DNA from: Bacillota bacterium
GTDB lineage: Bacteria > Bacillota > Clostridia > Christensenellales > Aristaeellaceae
NCBI GenBank assembly: GCA_023398575.1
Contig: JAEWSC010000026.1
Location: 1 to 64,000, forward strand
Length of the DNA: 64,000 nt
Direction: 5' to 3'
The translations under genes were made by a program, and so were the position numbers. Shown here piece after piece: positions 8,264 through 16,649 of the stretch. Each line of letters starts with the position of its first letter. The first letter of the stretch is position 1. The notes under the pieces were generated by a model. That model had not been told where the DNA came from. It was given only the letters and a program-made list of their open reading frames with translations, and searched no databases.

Positions 8264-8993
8264 GCTGTTCAAAGGGGAATATGTCCGCTTGGATGATACC
8301 GGCTACGTTTATAACAACGTTGCCTCTGCCCCAAAGAGCATCCCCGTTGTGGCGGTAGTGCAGATTAGCGACACGAAAGTGGAAGAGGCTGAGCAAAGAG
8401 CCCGGGAAATTGTCGCCGAAGCGGAAGGTTATAAGCAAAGCGCTCAAGAGCAAATGTATCAAGAAGCGCAGGAGGCATTAGAGAAGGGTCGGTCTGAAGG
8501 CTATATGCGGGGCTATGAGGAAGGCCATGCGCAGGGCTTCTTACAAGGTCATGCACAGGCGATTGCAGAAAATGAGCAGACCCTAGCCAGAATCGTAAGC
8601 CTATTGCAGGAAATTGATAAGGGAAAACAGGCGATATATGAAAAGCATCAGCAGGATATGCTGGACCTGGCGCTGGATATCGCCCGCAAGGTGATCGGGA
8701 ATCAGCTAAGCAAAAACGACAAAGCTTTCCTGAATATTTTCAAGAAGGCGGCGGAAGGGCTGTATGGGCAAAAAAACATCAGGCTGCTGATTTCCCCGCA
8801 TGAAGCCAAAGTGGTTACGACGTTGGGGGATGAACTGCGCGGTATGATCTCTGGCATGGAGCGGATGGATGTTCAGGTTCTGGAGGATGCGCCGCAGGGC
8901 ACCTGCATCTTGGAGACAGAGGATACGCTGATTGACGCAAGCGCCCAAAAGCAGGTGGACAAGCTTGCTCAGGCCATAGAGGCTGTCAAGTAA
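8256..8993 (+). CDS. fliH: Flagellar assembly protein FliH
   Basis: A 245-residue regulator of the export ATPase FliI. It begins with TTG at 8256, eight bases inside fliG, with AAGGATGA (8242-8249) as ribosome site. Residues about 40-110 are a charged helix rich in Glu/Ala/Gln with repeated Gly-x3-Gly spacing (GRSEGYMRGYEEGHAQGF), a FliH hallmark, followed by the globular domain with LALDIARKVIGNQLSKND. FliH dimers hold FliI and dock it at the export gate. It sits between fliG and fliI as expected. Confidence 0.93.
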   Translation: MAKLFKGEYVRLDDTGYVYNNVASAPKSIPVVAVVQISDTKVEEAEQRAREIVAEAEGYKQSAQEQMYQEAQEALEKGRSEGYMRGYEEGHAQGFLQGHAQAIAENEQTLARIVSLLQEIDKGKQAIYEKHQQDMLDLALDIARKVIGNQLSKNDKAFLNIFKKAAEGLYGQKNIRLLISPHEAKVVTTLGDELRGMISGMERMDVQVLEDAPQGTCILETEDTLIDASAQKQVDKLAQAIEAVK

Positions 8994-9026
8994 GAAAAAG
9001 TACCGCAATCAAGGAGGTGGGATGAT

Positions 9027-10352
9027 ATGTTCGATAAAAGCCGTCAAGCCGTCGCGCAGACTGATCCCATCCTGCGCGGCGGCAAAGTGGACAAGATCAT
9101 CGGTATGGTGATTGAAAGCACTGGACCGGATGTGGATATTGGAACAGTATGCCGTATACACAGCGCCAGGCGTAGTACCTGGATTGATGCGGAGGCAGTG
9201 GGGTTTAAAGGAAACCGGCTGTTGCTGATGCCCTTTGAAGAGATGGATGGGGTGGCAAGAGGCAGCGTGGTGGAGTCCACAGGAAATGCATTGCGAATCG
9301 ATGTCGGTCCGGAACTGGTAGGCAGAGTTATCGATGGTTTTGGTAAACCCATCGACGATGCCGGGCCGCTTCGGTGCAGCCAGCAGTACACTGTGCAAAA
9401 CTTGCCGTCTAATCCATTATCCAGGCCACGAATTAATTCCAAAATCCATATCGGGGTTCGGGCCATTGATTCGTTGCTGACATGCGGCAAGGGCCAGCGG
9501 ATGGGTATATTTGCAGGCAGTGGTATAGGCAAGAGCACATTGCTTGGTATGATGCTCAGAAACGTGGAAGCAGATGTGAATGTTATCGCCTTGGTCGGTG
9601 AGCGGGGCCGTGAGGTAAGGGATTTTATCGAGAAGGACCTGCAAAAAGAAGGCATGGATCGGTCTGTTCTGGTGGTTGCCACCAGCGACCAGCCGGCGAT
9701 GATGCGTTTAAAATGCGCCATGACTGCCACAACCATTGCGGAGTATTTTAGAGATCAAGGCAAGGATGTTTTGCTGGTCATGGATTCGCTGACACGATTT
9801 GCTATGGCCCAGCGTGAAATCGGTCTTGCAGTAGGTGAACCGCCGGTGGCCAGGGGATATACCCCTTCCCTGTACGCGATTATGCCAAGACTTTTGGAAA
9901 GGTCTGGCCGGTTTACGCAAGGCTCCATCACTGGCATCTATACAGTGTTGGTAGAAGGCGACGATGTAAATGAACCCATATCCGACACAGTCCGAGGCAT
10001 ACTGGATGGACATATTGTATTATCCAGGGCCTATGCTATGCGAAACCACTATCCGGCTATCGACGTTCTGGCGAGTATCAGCCGTATCATGAACGAAATC
10101 GTCCCACCGGAGCATATGCAGTCTGCTTCTGCGCTGCGAGCCGCATTATCGGCCTATTACGAAAATTTCGACCTGATATCCATTGGCGCTTACAAAGCGG
10201 GGTCAAACCCCAGAATTGATAACGCTATTGCAAATATCGACAGAATAAACGGCTTTTTAAAGCAGGAGATCGGTGAAAAAGCACCTTTTGATGAAACTTT
10301 TAAAAAGATGCAGGAGCTTCACCGGGCAGTTAGTAAAGGAGGCATAGCGTGA
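9027..10352 (+). CDS. fliI: Flagellum-specific ATPase FliI
   Basis: A 441-residue ATPase related to the F1 beta subunit. The Walker A loop is GSGIGKST (about 164-171), the catalytic region is ALVGERGREVRDFIE, and Walker B is DVLLVMDSLTRFAMAQREI. The ATG at 9027 is preceded by a strong AAGGAGGTGG (9012-9021). It powers and primes substrate delivery to the flagellar export gate together with FliH and FliJ. The stop overlaps the fliJ GTG by four bases. Confidence 0.97.
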   Translation: MFDKSRQAVAQTDPILRGGKVDKIIGMVIESTGPDVDIGTVCRIHSARRSTWIDAEAVGFKGNRLLLMPFEEMDGVARGSVVESTGNALRIDVGPELVGRVIDGFGKPIDDAGPLRCSQQYTVQNLPSNPLSRPRINSKIHIGVRAIDSLLTCGKGQRMGIFAGSGIGKSTLLGMMLRNVEADVNVIALVGERGREVRDFIEKDLQKEGMDRSVLVVATSDQPAMMRLKCAMTATTIAEYFRDQGKDVLLVMDSLTRFAMAQREIGLAVGEPPVARGYTPSLYAIMPRLLERSGRFTQGSITGIYTVLVEGDDVNEPISDTVRGILDGHIVLSRAYAMRNHYPAIDVLASISRIMNEIVPPEHMQSASALRAALSAYYENFDLISIGAYKAGSNPRIDNAIANIDRINGFLKQEIGEKAPFDETFKKMQELHRAVSKGGIA

Positions 10353-10795
10353 AAAAGTTTCAATTTCCACTTGCGAAGGTGCTGGAATACGATACGCATC
10401 TTCAAAAAAATGAATCTGATGCGCTGAGCCTGTTACAGGCGGAATATAACCGGCTGGAGAAAAAACGCAATGATATGTTGGCCGAATACGATTTGGCCAA
10501 GAAGCGTTACCAGGCCGAATGTGAAAGCGGGCAATCTGCAAGCCGCGCGGTGGCTGCCGGGATGTATATTACGGATCAGCGGCAGCAGATCAACAAGGTA
10601 AGCGAACAAATGCGTGAACAGTTGCGAAAGATCGACAAGCAAAGAGAACGCTTGGTTGCGGTCACACAAGATAAGACCATGATTGAAAAGCTGAAGGAAC
10701 GCTCGCAGGAGGCTTACCGCATAACCGAGAGAAAAAGCGATGAGCTGTATATAGCAGAGCTTGTGTCTAACCAGGCTGCGAAGGTTGGCAACTGA
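10349..10795 (+). CDS. fliJ: Flagellar export protein FliJ
   Basis: A 148-residue, almost wholly helical coiled-coil protein (MKKFQFPLAKVLEYDTHLQKNE) of normal FliJ length and N-terminal motif (F.LqkvL.y). FliJ inserts in the FliI hexamer and helps couple export to proton flow; it also escorts chaperones. It starts at a GTG overlapping the fliI stop. Sequence conservation in this family is low, but length, charge pattern and position between fliI and fliK support the call. Confidence 0.9.
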   Translation: MKKFQFPLAKVLEYDTHLQKNESDALSLLQAEYNRLEKKRNDMLAEYDLAKKRYQAECESGQSASRAVAAGMYITDQRQQINKVSEQMREQLRKIDKQRERLVAVTQDKTMIEKLKERSQEAYRITERKSDELYIAELVSNQAAKVGN

Positions 10796-10815
10796 TTCGT
10801 GTCAACAGCAAAATA

Positions 10816-12081
10816 ATGAAGGAGGTGGTTTTTATCACAGCGGTGGGTAGTGTTAGTATCCTTACCCAGGGTAAAACGCCTGTTATGACGGATGATACTG
10901 CGCAAAACATGCTTGCGGCTGATATTGGTGCGTCCTTTACCGTGGCACTGGATGAAGCAAGCGGGCTTAATACGCAGAACAGCTCTCCTGCTTTTCCTAA
11001 TGTGGCAGCCTGCGAAGAAAATCAGGAAGAAAAAAAGCCAAGCGCTGCGTTAAGCCTTGTAGCGGCGATGATTGCCTTTTCTCCCCAACCCATTATCCAA
11101 GGTGCCGTGCAGGCGGAGATAATTCAAAACGCAGTCACTGCGCACAGCGGAATACAGCAGATTGGGTTTTTGCAGGAAAATGCGCAAGGGGAAGCGGCGG
11201 GGATTGCGCAGTCAATCGCTGGGACAAAAGCTGGTGATCTTGAAAATGCGGACGCGCTGCCTAAAATCAAGGCGGAAGATCAAAATGCGATCCCAAATGA
11301 TGAGCAAGCTGCAATATATCAGGATCCTGCAAAGGTAAGGACAGGCAAAAGTGAGGTTCGGACAGAACTGAACAAGAATGAAGCTTTTCATAAAGACGAA
11401 TTTTTTGTAAAAAGCCTTGATGGACAGAATGCGTCGGTTAATAGCAAGGGTGCAGAAGGATTTGCGAACGCAGTAATGGATGCTCAAACGCCTCGCAATG
11501 TGCAAGGAAGAAGGGTCAAAGGAGCGGATGAATCACCTTTCGATGTTCCGATTACTGCCGCAGCAATTGCACAGCGTGCAGAGCATATGCAGCAGACACA
11601 AGAAGCACAGGCGGCGCAGGACATAGCGCCTGATTCAACAGCCAGGGAAGAGCACGCTGCTTTGCAGGTGGCCAGGGCTACTGTGTCGGCCATTAAGCGC
11701 GGCGCAGCGGAATACAAGCTGCGCTTGCGGCCGGAGGGGTTGGGGCAGGTTGAGGTGACCGTCAGCACCAAAGGCAATGAGATATCGCTGAGCATGAAAA
11801 CAGATAATGAAGACGCCAGAGGCCTAATTCTTGGACATGCTGACGAATTACGTGCAGAGCTCAGGTCGCAAAATTTTCAAGTGAATGGGTTAACGGTTGA
11901 GGTTTCCATGGATAACCAGGGTGGCGGAGAGTTTACATCATCTCGCCAGTCGCAAGAGACTTTCGATCAAGGCCGCGTGGCAATGGAACAATCACAGATC
12001 AATCAGGCGGAGTTTCAGGCATCATCCTCTGGTGCGCAGAAACCAGTACCCAGAAGCAGTACGATCAGTTACAGGGTTTGA
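10816..12081 (+). CDS. fliK: Flagellar hook-length control protein FliK
   Basis: About 421 residues: a poorly conserved, Ala/Gln-rich N-terminal ruler region and a C-terminal Flg_hook domain (about 290-370) with YKLRLRPEGLGQVEVTVS and LRSQNFQVNGLTVEV. FliK measures hook length and switches FlhB specificity. The start is uncertain: the ATG at 10816 has no upstream ribosome site, while a strong AAGGAGGTGG lies inside it (10819-10828). The in-frame codon at proper distance from that site is ATC at 10834, and the next usual start is GTG at 10843. Coordinates given use the ATG. Confidence 0.88.
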   Translation: MKEVVFITAVGSVSILTQGKTPVMTDDTAQNMLAADIGASFTVALDEASGLNTQNSSPAFPNVAACEENQEEKKPSAALSLVAAMIAFSPQPIIQGAVQAEIIQNAVTAHSGIQQIGFLQENAQGEAAGIAQSIAGTKAGDLENADALPKIKAEDQNAIPNDEQAAIYQDPAKVRTGKSEVRTELNKNEAFHKDEFFVKSLDGQNASVNSKGAEGFANAVMDAQTPRNVQGRRVKGADESPFDVPITAAAIAQRAEHMQQTQEAQAAQDIAPDSTAREEHAALQVARATVSAIKRGAAEYKLRLRPEGLGQVEVTVSTKGNEISLSMKTDNEDARGLILGHADELRAELRSQNFQVNGLTVEVSMDNQGGGEFTSSRQSQETFDQGRVAMEQSQINQAEFQASSSGAQKPVPRSSTISYRV

Positions 12082-12114
12082 CCTCAGGGGCAGCATAGGC
12101 AAGGAGGGAAGGCA

Positions 12115-12543
12115 ATGAATGTAAACGGCATTGGCACGCCGGCAGTATCCCAAGGGCTGACGGGCCAAGCAGTAAACAAAACCGGGTCTGATTTGGATAT
12201 TAATGATTTTTTCAAGTTGATATCCGCACAGATGCAAAATCAAAGCATGTACGACACGGTGGATAACGCGCAGTTTATGTCGCAGATGGTACAGTTTTCA
12301 ACGCTCTCGCAAATGACTGAGTTGACCAACGCCCTCAAATCCGGATATGCAGTTTCCTTGATCGGCAAGCAGGTAAGCCTGTCATCCGTAGCACAGGATG
12401 GCACACAGCAGCTTCAGGTTGGCAAGGTGGATCAAGTCAACTTTAACGGGGGCGTACCTTATGTTCTTGTGAACGGTGAGTTTCATCAGTTGAGTGAGAT
12501 CATGGATGTCGCCCAGGGAGCGGATCAACCATCAGAAAAATAG
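12115..12543 (+). CDS. flgD: Flagellar hook cap/assembly protein FlgD
   Basis: A 142-residue FlgD of the short Firmicutes kind. The family core DINDFFKLISAQMQNQSMYDTVDNAQFMSQMVQFSTLSQMTELTNAL spans roughly residues 27-73 and is followed by a small beta region (SLIGKQVSL). The larger Ig/tudor part of proteobacterial FlgD is missing, as is common in this group. FlgD caps the growing hook so FlgE can polymerise. It lies between fliK and flgE as expected. Confidence 0.93.
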   Translation: MNVNGIGTPAVSQGLTGQAVNKTGSDLDINDFFKLISAQMQNQSMYDTVDNAQFMSQMVQFSTLSQMTELTNALKSGYAVSLIGKQVSLSSVAQDGTQQLQVGKVDQVNFNGGVPYVLVNGEFHQLSEIMDVAQGADQPSEK

Positions 12544-12609
12544 CAACAGCTATCAATACGCTGCAGAGCGACGCAAAACCGCATACTTGCAAATAGGAGG
12601 GTATTACAA

Positions 12610-13440
12610 ATGATCAGGTCCATGTTTTCCGCTGTTTCTGGTCTCAAAGGCCATCAGACCATGCTGGATGTTATCGGTAACAACATCGCCAACGTTAACA
12701 CCGCTGGGTTTAAATCGAGCCGTGTTCTCTTTTCAGATGTTTACTATCAGACACTTTCCGCGGCCAGCGCGCCATCTACCACCACTGGCGGTAATAACCC
12801 CACCCAGATTGGTTATGGCTCCAAGGTAACCTCCATTGACCTTTTAAACACACGAAGCGGCTTCCAGCAAACAGCCCGCGGGATGGACACCTATATATCC
12901 GGCGAAGGATTTTTTACCGTACAGGATAGTTCTGGTGAAATGAACTATACCAGGGTCGGCGCGTTTTCGTTTGATGCCAGCGGCAATCTGCTGGATTCCA
13001 ACGGCAGCTTTGTCATGGGCATGATCCCGACATTGTCTAATCCTGTTGGTACGCTGGTTCCCATTAATATACCTAACTTCCAAGACTACTCGGGTATCGC
13101 CATTGGTAACGACGGAGCCATCACCGGTACCAACCTGAATACAAATGCAATACAAACGCTGGGCCAGCTGGCAATTGCCGTTTTCAACAATGCAGACGGC
13201 TTGGAGCAGCGTGGCGACCAATACTTTGGTGAAACCTTAAACTCTGGCGCTCCGGGTCTTCTGGAGGCTGGGACGGGTCTTGCGGGTCAATTGGTATCAG
13301 GCGGCTTGGAAATGTCCAATGTTGACTTGTCCAAGGAGTTTACCGATATGATCGTCGCCCAAAGAGGCTATCAGGCCAATGCCCGCGTCATTACCACATC
13401 GGATCAGGTGCTGGAAGAGTTGGTTAACTTGAAGCGCTGA
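12610..13440 (+). CDS. flgE: Flagellar hook protein FlgE (short form)
   Basis: A 276-residue hook protein starting MIRSMFSAVSGLKGHQTMLDVIGNNIANVNTAGFKSSR-like rod/hook signature, with the central GEGFFTVQD and the C-terminal SNVDLSKEFTDMIVAQRGYQANARVITTSDQVLEEL. The length is close to Bacillus FlgE and lacks the extra D2/D3 domains of enteric FlgE. A GGAGG ribosome site (12597-12601) precedes the ATG. Its place after flgD and before flbD makes it the hook rather than a rod protein. Confidence 0.92.
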   Translation: MIRSMFSAVSGLKGHQTMLDVIGNNIANVNTAGFKSSRVLFSDVYYQTLSAASAPSTTTGGNNPTQIGYGSKVTSIDLLNTRSGFQQTARGMDTYISGEGFFTVQDSSGEMNYTRVGAFSFDASGNLLDSNGSFVMGMIPTLSNPVGTLVPINIPNFQDYSGIAIGNDGAITGTNLNTNAIQTLGQLAIAVFNNADGLEQRGDQYFGETLNSGAPGLLEAGTGLAGQLVSGGLEMSNVDLSKEFTDMIVAQRGYQANARVITTSDQVLEELVNLKR

Positions 13441-13500
13441 TAAAAGGTTTCTTTACATAAGCCAGTAATTCGACTCGACTGCCTGAAAGGAGCCTGTACC

Positions 13501-13764
13501 ATGATAGAAGTGACTAAGCTGAACGGACAAAAGTACATTATTAATTCCGAATTGATTGAAATGGTAGAAATGCTGCCTGATACTCTGTTGACCATGACCA
13601 ACGGCAAAACGCATTATGTGAAAGAGCCGGCCGATGTGGTTATTGCAAAAATCAGCGAGTACAAGGCTGGGATTATCGTCCAGGCTGCTATCATGGAAGA
13701 AACAGTCACAGAAAAGGCGGTCAATGCGCGCCGCAGGCGAAATGATCGCATAAAGGAAGAGTAA
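13501..13764 (+). CDS. flbD: FlbD/SwrD family flagellar protein
   Basis: An 87-residue protein matching the FlbD family: MIEVTKLNGQKYIINSELIEMVEMLPDTLLTMTNGK. In Bacillus subtilis the homologue SwrD raises flagellar motor torque. It is soluble, has a basic C-terminal tail (RRRRNDRIKEE) and sits between flgE and fliM. The usual next gene, fliL, is absent: fliM starts two bases after this stop. Confidence 0.92.
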   Translation: MIEVTKLNGQKYIINSELIEMVEMLPDTLLTMTNGKTHYVKEPADVVIAKISEYKAGIIVQAAIMEETVTEKAVNARRRRNDRIKEE

Positions 13765-13765
13765 T

Positions 13766-14761
13766 ATGCCGGAAGTTTTGTCTCAGAGCCAGATTGATGA
13801 ACTGCTTAGCAAGCTCGCGGGCAATGCGGCGGATGAAACGGAATCAGATGCTTCTGCCGTAGAAGATACAAAAGCAAAGCCTTATAACTTCAAAAACCCC
13901 AAGAAATTGACCAGAGACCAGCAGAAGGTTCTGCGTGGGGTTGGCGAAAGCTTCGCCAGGCATTTGGCTTCATATTTGGCTGGCTTGACACGCACATTTT
14001 GCGAGGTGAATGTTGTCTCGCTGGAAGAGCAGCCGTATGCAGAGTACAACAACGCGCTCCCAGATATGATGATTACAAGTGTTCTGGATATGAGTTGTCT
14101 CAAGGGCTCCTTTCTGTTGGACCTGTCCAACACGGTTACCTACGCTTTGATTGAGCGCATGTTTGGTGGCGTCATTGAAGTAAGGGAAGTGCCCAAGCGG
14201 GAGTTTACTGAAATTGAGACAACGATGATGGACCGTATTGTCAGAAAAATTGTGCCGCTGTTTCAGGAAGCCTGGGTTCTCCACCCGAACGTTACCGTTT
14301 CGATACGCCAGGTGGAAACAAGCACGCGATTTATCAAGGCGATCTCCATGGATGAGGTTGTTGCGGTGATGGTGCTTTCTGTCAAGCTCCATACGGTAGA
14401 AGGTACGATTACCTGCTGCATTCCTTGTGCTGGTATTGCCAAAACGCTTGATGAAATGCTGGCGGAGCAAAGCGGCAAAAGAGAAACCGGCGAGGAATTT
14501 GACGAAGGTGCTGCCACAGAGCAAAGGAGCATGCTCAAGCAGCTGCACGGTTCCAGCATCGAATGCTGTGCGGTGCTTGGCAGTACTACCATCAGCATGC
14601 AGGAGGTATTGAGCCTGCAGCCAGGCGATGTGATACGTCTGGACCAGCGTGTTGGTTCGCCAGTGGTAGTTTCTGTGAATGGAAAAAATTGGTTTTATGG
14701 AGAGCCTGGTATAAAAAGTAAAAAACTTGCAGTCATGATTAACCGGCAGGTTGCTGGATAA
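13766..14761 (+). CDS. fliM: Flagellar motor switch protein FliM
   Basis: A 331-residue C-ring protein. The N-terminal CheY-P-binding peptide LSQSQIDELL (5-14) is present, followed by the CheC-like middle domain with the FliG-contacting GGxxG-type region (LIERMFGGV) and a C-terminal SpoA domain (LQPGDVIRLDQRVGSPVVVSVNGKNWFYGEPG). It relays CheY-P binding to rotor direction. It directly follows flbD and precedes fliY. Confidence 0.96.
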   Translation: MPEVLSQSQIDELLSKLAGNAADETESDASAVEDTKAKPYNFKNPKKLTRDQQKVLRGVGESFARHLASYLAGLTRTFCEVNVVSLEEQPYAEYNNALPDMMITSVLDMSCLKGSFLLDLSNTVTYALIERMFGGVIEVREVPKREFTEIETTMMDRIVRKIVPLFQEAWVLHPNVTVSIRQVETSTRFIKAISMDEVVAVMVLSVKLHTVEGTITCCIPCAGIAKTLDEMLAEQSGKRETGEEFDEGAATEQRSMLKQLHGSSIECCAVLGSTTISMQEVLSLQPGDVIRLDQRVGSPVVVSVNGKNWFYGEPGIKSKKLAVMINRQVAG

Positions 14762-14778
14762 AAGAAGGTGAACGCACG

Positions 14779-16230
14779 GTGGAAGCAAATCAAGGCACTA
14801 ATGGCTTGCACAATCAAACAGGCCTGAACGCTACCGAAATTGATACGATCGGTGAGATACTGAACATCAGTATGGGGGCAGCTGCAACAGCAGTTTCCAT
14901 CCTGCTGAACCGGCAGGTCAGCATAACAACGCCGAGTGTACAGGTGATTCGAGGCGATGCGTTTGAGTTTTCTGAACTCGAACCGGCGCTTGGTATTGAA
15001 ATCAAATATGTGGAAGGCTTGCTTGGCTCCAATCAGATGATCATGAGCGTCAAAGATGTTAACACCATCGTTAAGCTTCTGCTTGGCGATGATGGCGGCG
15101 GACTTGATATGGATGAAATCCACATCAGCGCATTGGGCGAAGTGATGAACCAGATGATGGGAGCGTCCTGTACAGCGCTGGCATCATTCCTGGATAGGGA
15201 GATTAATATCTCTCCTCCTGTGCCGTTTAATATTGAAGAGTTCAACGAGAAGCTGCTCTGGTCGCGCGATCAGGAGTATATTGTAGCAATCAGTTTCAAA
15301 CTCGCCATTGAAGGTTTGATTGACAGCGAATTCTTTACGGTGATGAGCGTGCCTTTTGCCCGGGAACTTGTAAGCAGCGCCATGGGGATGAGCATGTCTG
15401 ATGAATCGTATACGGTTACGATCCAGGACGATTCGCAGATCACCGGTCATACGCAGGTACCGTTGCCGATATACGATGAGGCGTATACTGCAGCCGCGCC
15501 TGCACCTCAGCCTGTGCCAGTACCGGCACCTCAGCCTGTGCATGCAGCGCCGCCGGTGCCCGTTCAGCCTATGCCAGCAGTTCAGCCGACGCCTGTTTCG
15601 GCACCGGTCGTTGCTCAACCGCCAGTGCCGGTGTATGCCAGCACACCAACACCAGTGCCGGTATATGCCAGTACCCCTGTTTCATCTTATACCAGTACAC
15701 CGGTTCCTGCACCAAGCTATCCCACGGCGCCTATTCAAGCGCCGGTATATGCAAATCCGCCTGTCTCAATGCCTGCTTATGCAGTTCCTGCTCCGGCACC
15801 CGTCTTTGCCAGTTCGCCCGCTTCGGCAGCGGCATATCCCCAAACACCGGCTGCAGCCCCAAGGCCGGCAATGAATGGCGGACAAACGCAAGAGCGGTCA
15901 GCTCCACGGCAAAATGTTACAGTAAAACCGCTGCAATTTGGCAGTCTTGATGGGGATGGTAGCTTTGGAGATGAACAAGATTCAGGCAACTTGAACCTGG
16001 TGATGGGTGTTGACCTCAACGTAACAGTGGAAATTGGCCGTGCCAGAAAGCAGGTCAAGGAAATATTGGCGCTGCGGCAAGGATCTATTGTTGAACTGGA
16101 TAAGCAAGCCGGAGCACCGGTAGATATCCTGGTAAATGGCAAGTTGATTGCCAGGGGCGATGTCGTGGTGATAGATGACAATTTTGGCGTTCGCATCACT
16201 GAAATCGTCACGGCATCTGCTCAACGCTGA
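14779..16230 (+). CDS. fliY: Flagellar motor switch phosphatase FliY (CheC-FliN fusion)
   Basis: A 483-residue C-ring protein with a GTG start after AAGAAGGTG (14762-14770). Residues about 15-210 form a CheC-like domain with two E-x2-N-x3-G phosphatase motifs (GEILNISMG near 26-34 and GEVMNQMMG near 122-130), so CheY-P hydrolysis is likely. Residues about 235-370 are a Pro/Ala/Val-rich linker with PVYASTP-type repeats, and the last about 80 residues are a FliN SpoA domain (GSIVELDKQAGAPVDILVNG). The N-terminal LSQxEID-type CheY-binding peptide of Bacillus FliY is not seen. The linker is much longer than the rest of the design needs. Confidence 0.94.
   Translation: MEANQGTNGLHNQTGLNATEIDTIGEILNISMGAAATAVSILLNRQVSITTPSVQVIRGDAFEFSELEPALGIEIKYVEGLLGSNQMIMSVKDVNTIVKLLLGDDGGGLDMDEIHISALGEVMNQMMGASCTALASFLDREINISPPVPFNIEEFNEKLLWSRDQEYIVAISFKLAIEGLIDSEFFTVMSVPFARELVSSAMGMSMSDESYTVTIQDDSQITGHTQVPLPIYDEAYTAAAPAPQPVPVPAPQPVHAAPPVPVQPMPAVQPTPVSAPVVAQPPVPVYASTPTPVPVYASTPVSSYTSTPVPAPSYPTAPIQAPVYANPPVSMPAYAVPAPAPVFASSPASAAAYPQTPAAAPRPAMNGGQTQERSAPRQNVTVKPLQFGSLDGDGSFGDEQDSGNLNLVMGVDLNVTVEIGRARKQVKEILALRQGSIVELDKQAGAPVDILVNGKLIARGDVVVIDDNFGVRITEIVTASAQR
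15480..15870 (+). repeat. Low-complexity Pro/Ala repeat region inside fliY
   Basis: Imperfect repeats encode units such as PVPVYASTP and APVYANPP across roughly 130 residues joining the CheC-like and FliN domains. Codons for the repeated units vary, which points to a protein-level repeat and not to a DNA array. Confidence 0.85.
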
Positions 16231-16265
16231 TATATTTTGCTGCAAGGTTTGGAGGGCGGAATTCT

Positions 16266-16649
16266 GTGGATGAAACATTCACCATCCTGATGCCTTTTCT
16301 GGCAGTTACGGCCGTAATCGCCTGTGCGTACTGGGCTACGAGGTGGCTTGCCAAATCCCAGGGTATCCGTTCAGCGGGACGCCATATACAGGTGCTGGAA
16401 AGAACAATGCTGACAAAGGATGCCTGTCTTGCGCTGGTGCGTGTTGGTTCAAGAATCTACCTGGCTTCTGTAACAACCGGCAAAGTGGAACTGATTCGGG
16501 AAATAGACAAGCAGGAGTTATCAGAGGGTGATGTACGGCGTTCTGGCAGTGACTTTTTCAACCTTCTATCCAAGAGCATGGGCCGGGGAAAGCAAGGCCA
16601 GAACCAGCAGGGAAATGAAACGGAACAGGATGGCGCAGCGAATGACTAA
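16266..16649 (+). CDS. fliO: Flagellar biosynthetic protein FliO (FliZ)
   Basis: A 127-residue protein with a GTG start and GGAGGGCGGA ribosome site (16250-16259). One transmembrane helix at about 7-24 is followed by the FliO domain (IQVLERTMLTKDACLALVRVGSRIYLASVTTGKVELIREI) and a Gln/Asn/Gly-rich tail. FliO helps assemble the FliP pore of the export gate. It is called fliZ in Bacillus. It precedes fliP and overlaps it by eight bases under the start used here. Confidence 0.9.
   Translation: MDETFTILMPFLAVTAVIACAYWATRWLAKSQGIRSAGRHIQVLERTMLTKDACLALVRVGSRIYLASVTTGKVELIREIDKQELSEGDVRRSGSDFFNLLSKSMGRGKQGQNQQGNETEQDGAAND

Noticed and set aside
13970..14788. 272-residue minus-strand frame opposite fliM
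   Set aside because: Antisense to a complete fliM; His/Leu/Asn-rich composition unlike the other genes.
15480..15870. CRISPR-like or tandem DNA repeat
   Set aside because: The repeats are in frame, of unequal length and encode a Pro/Ala linker in fliY; there are no unique spacers.
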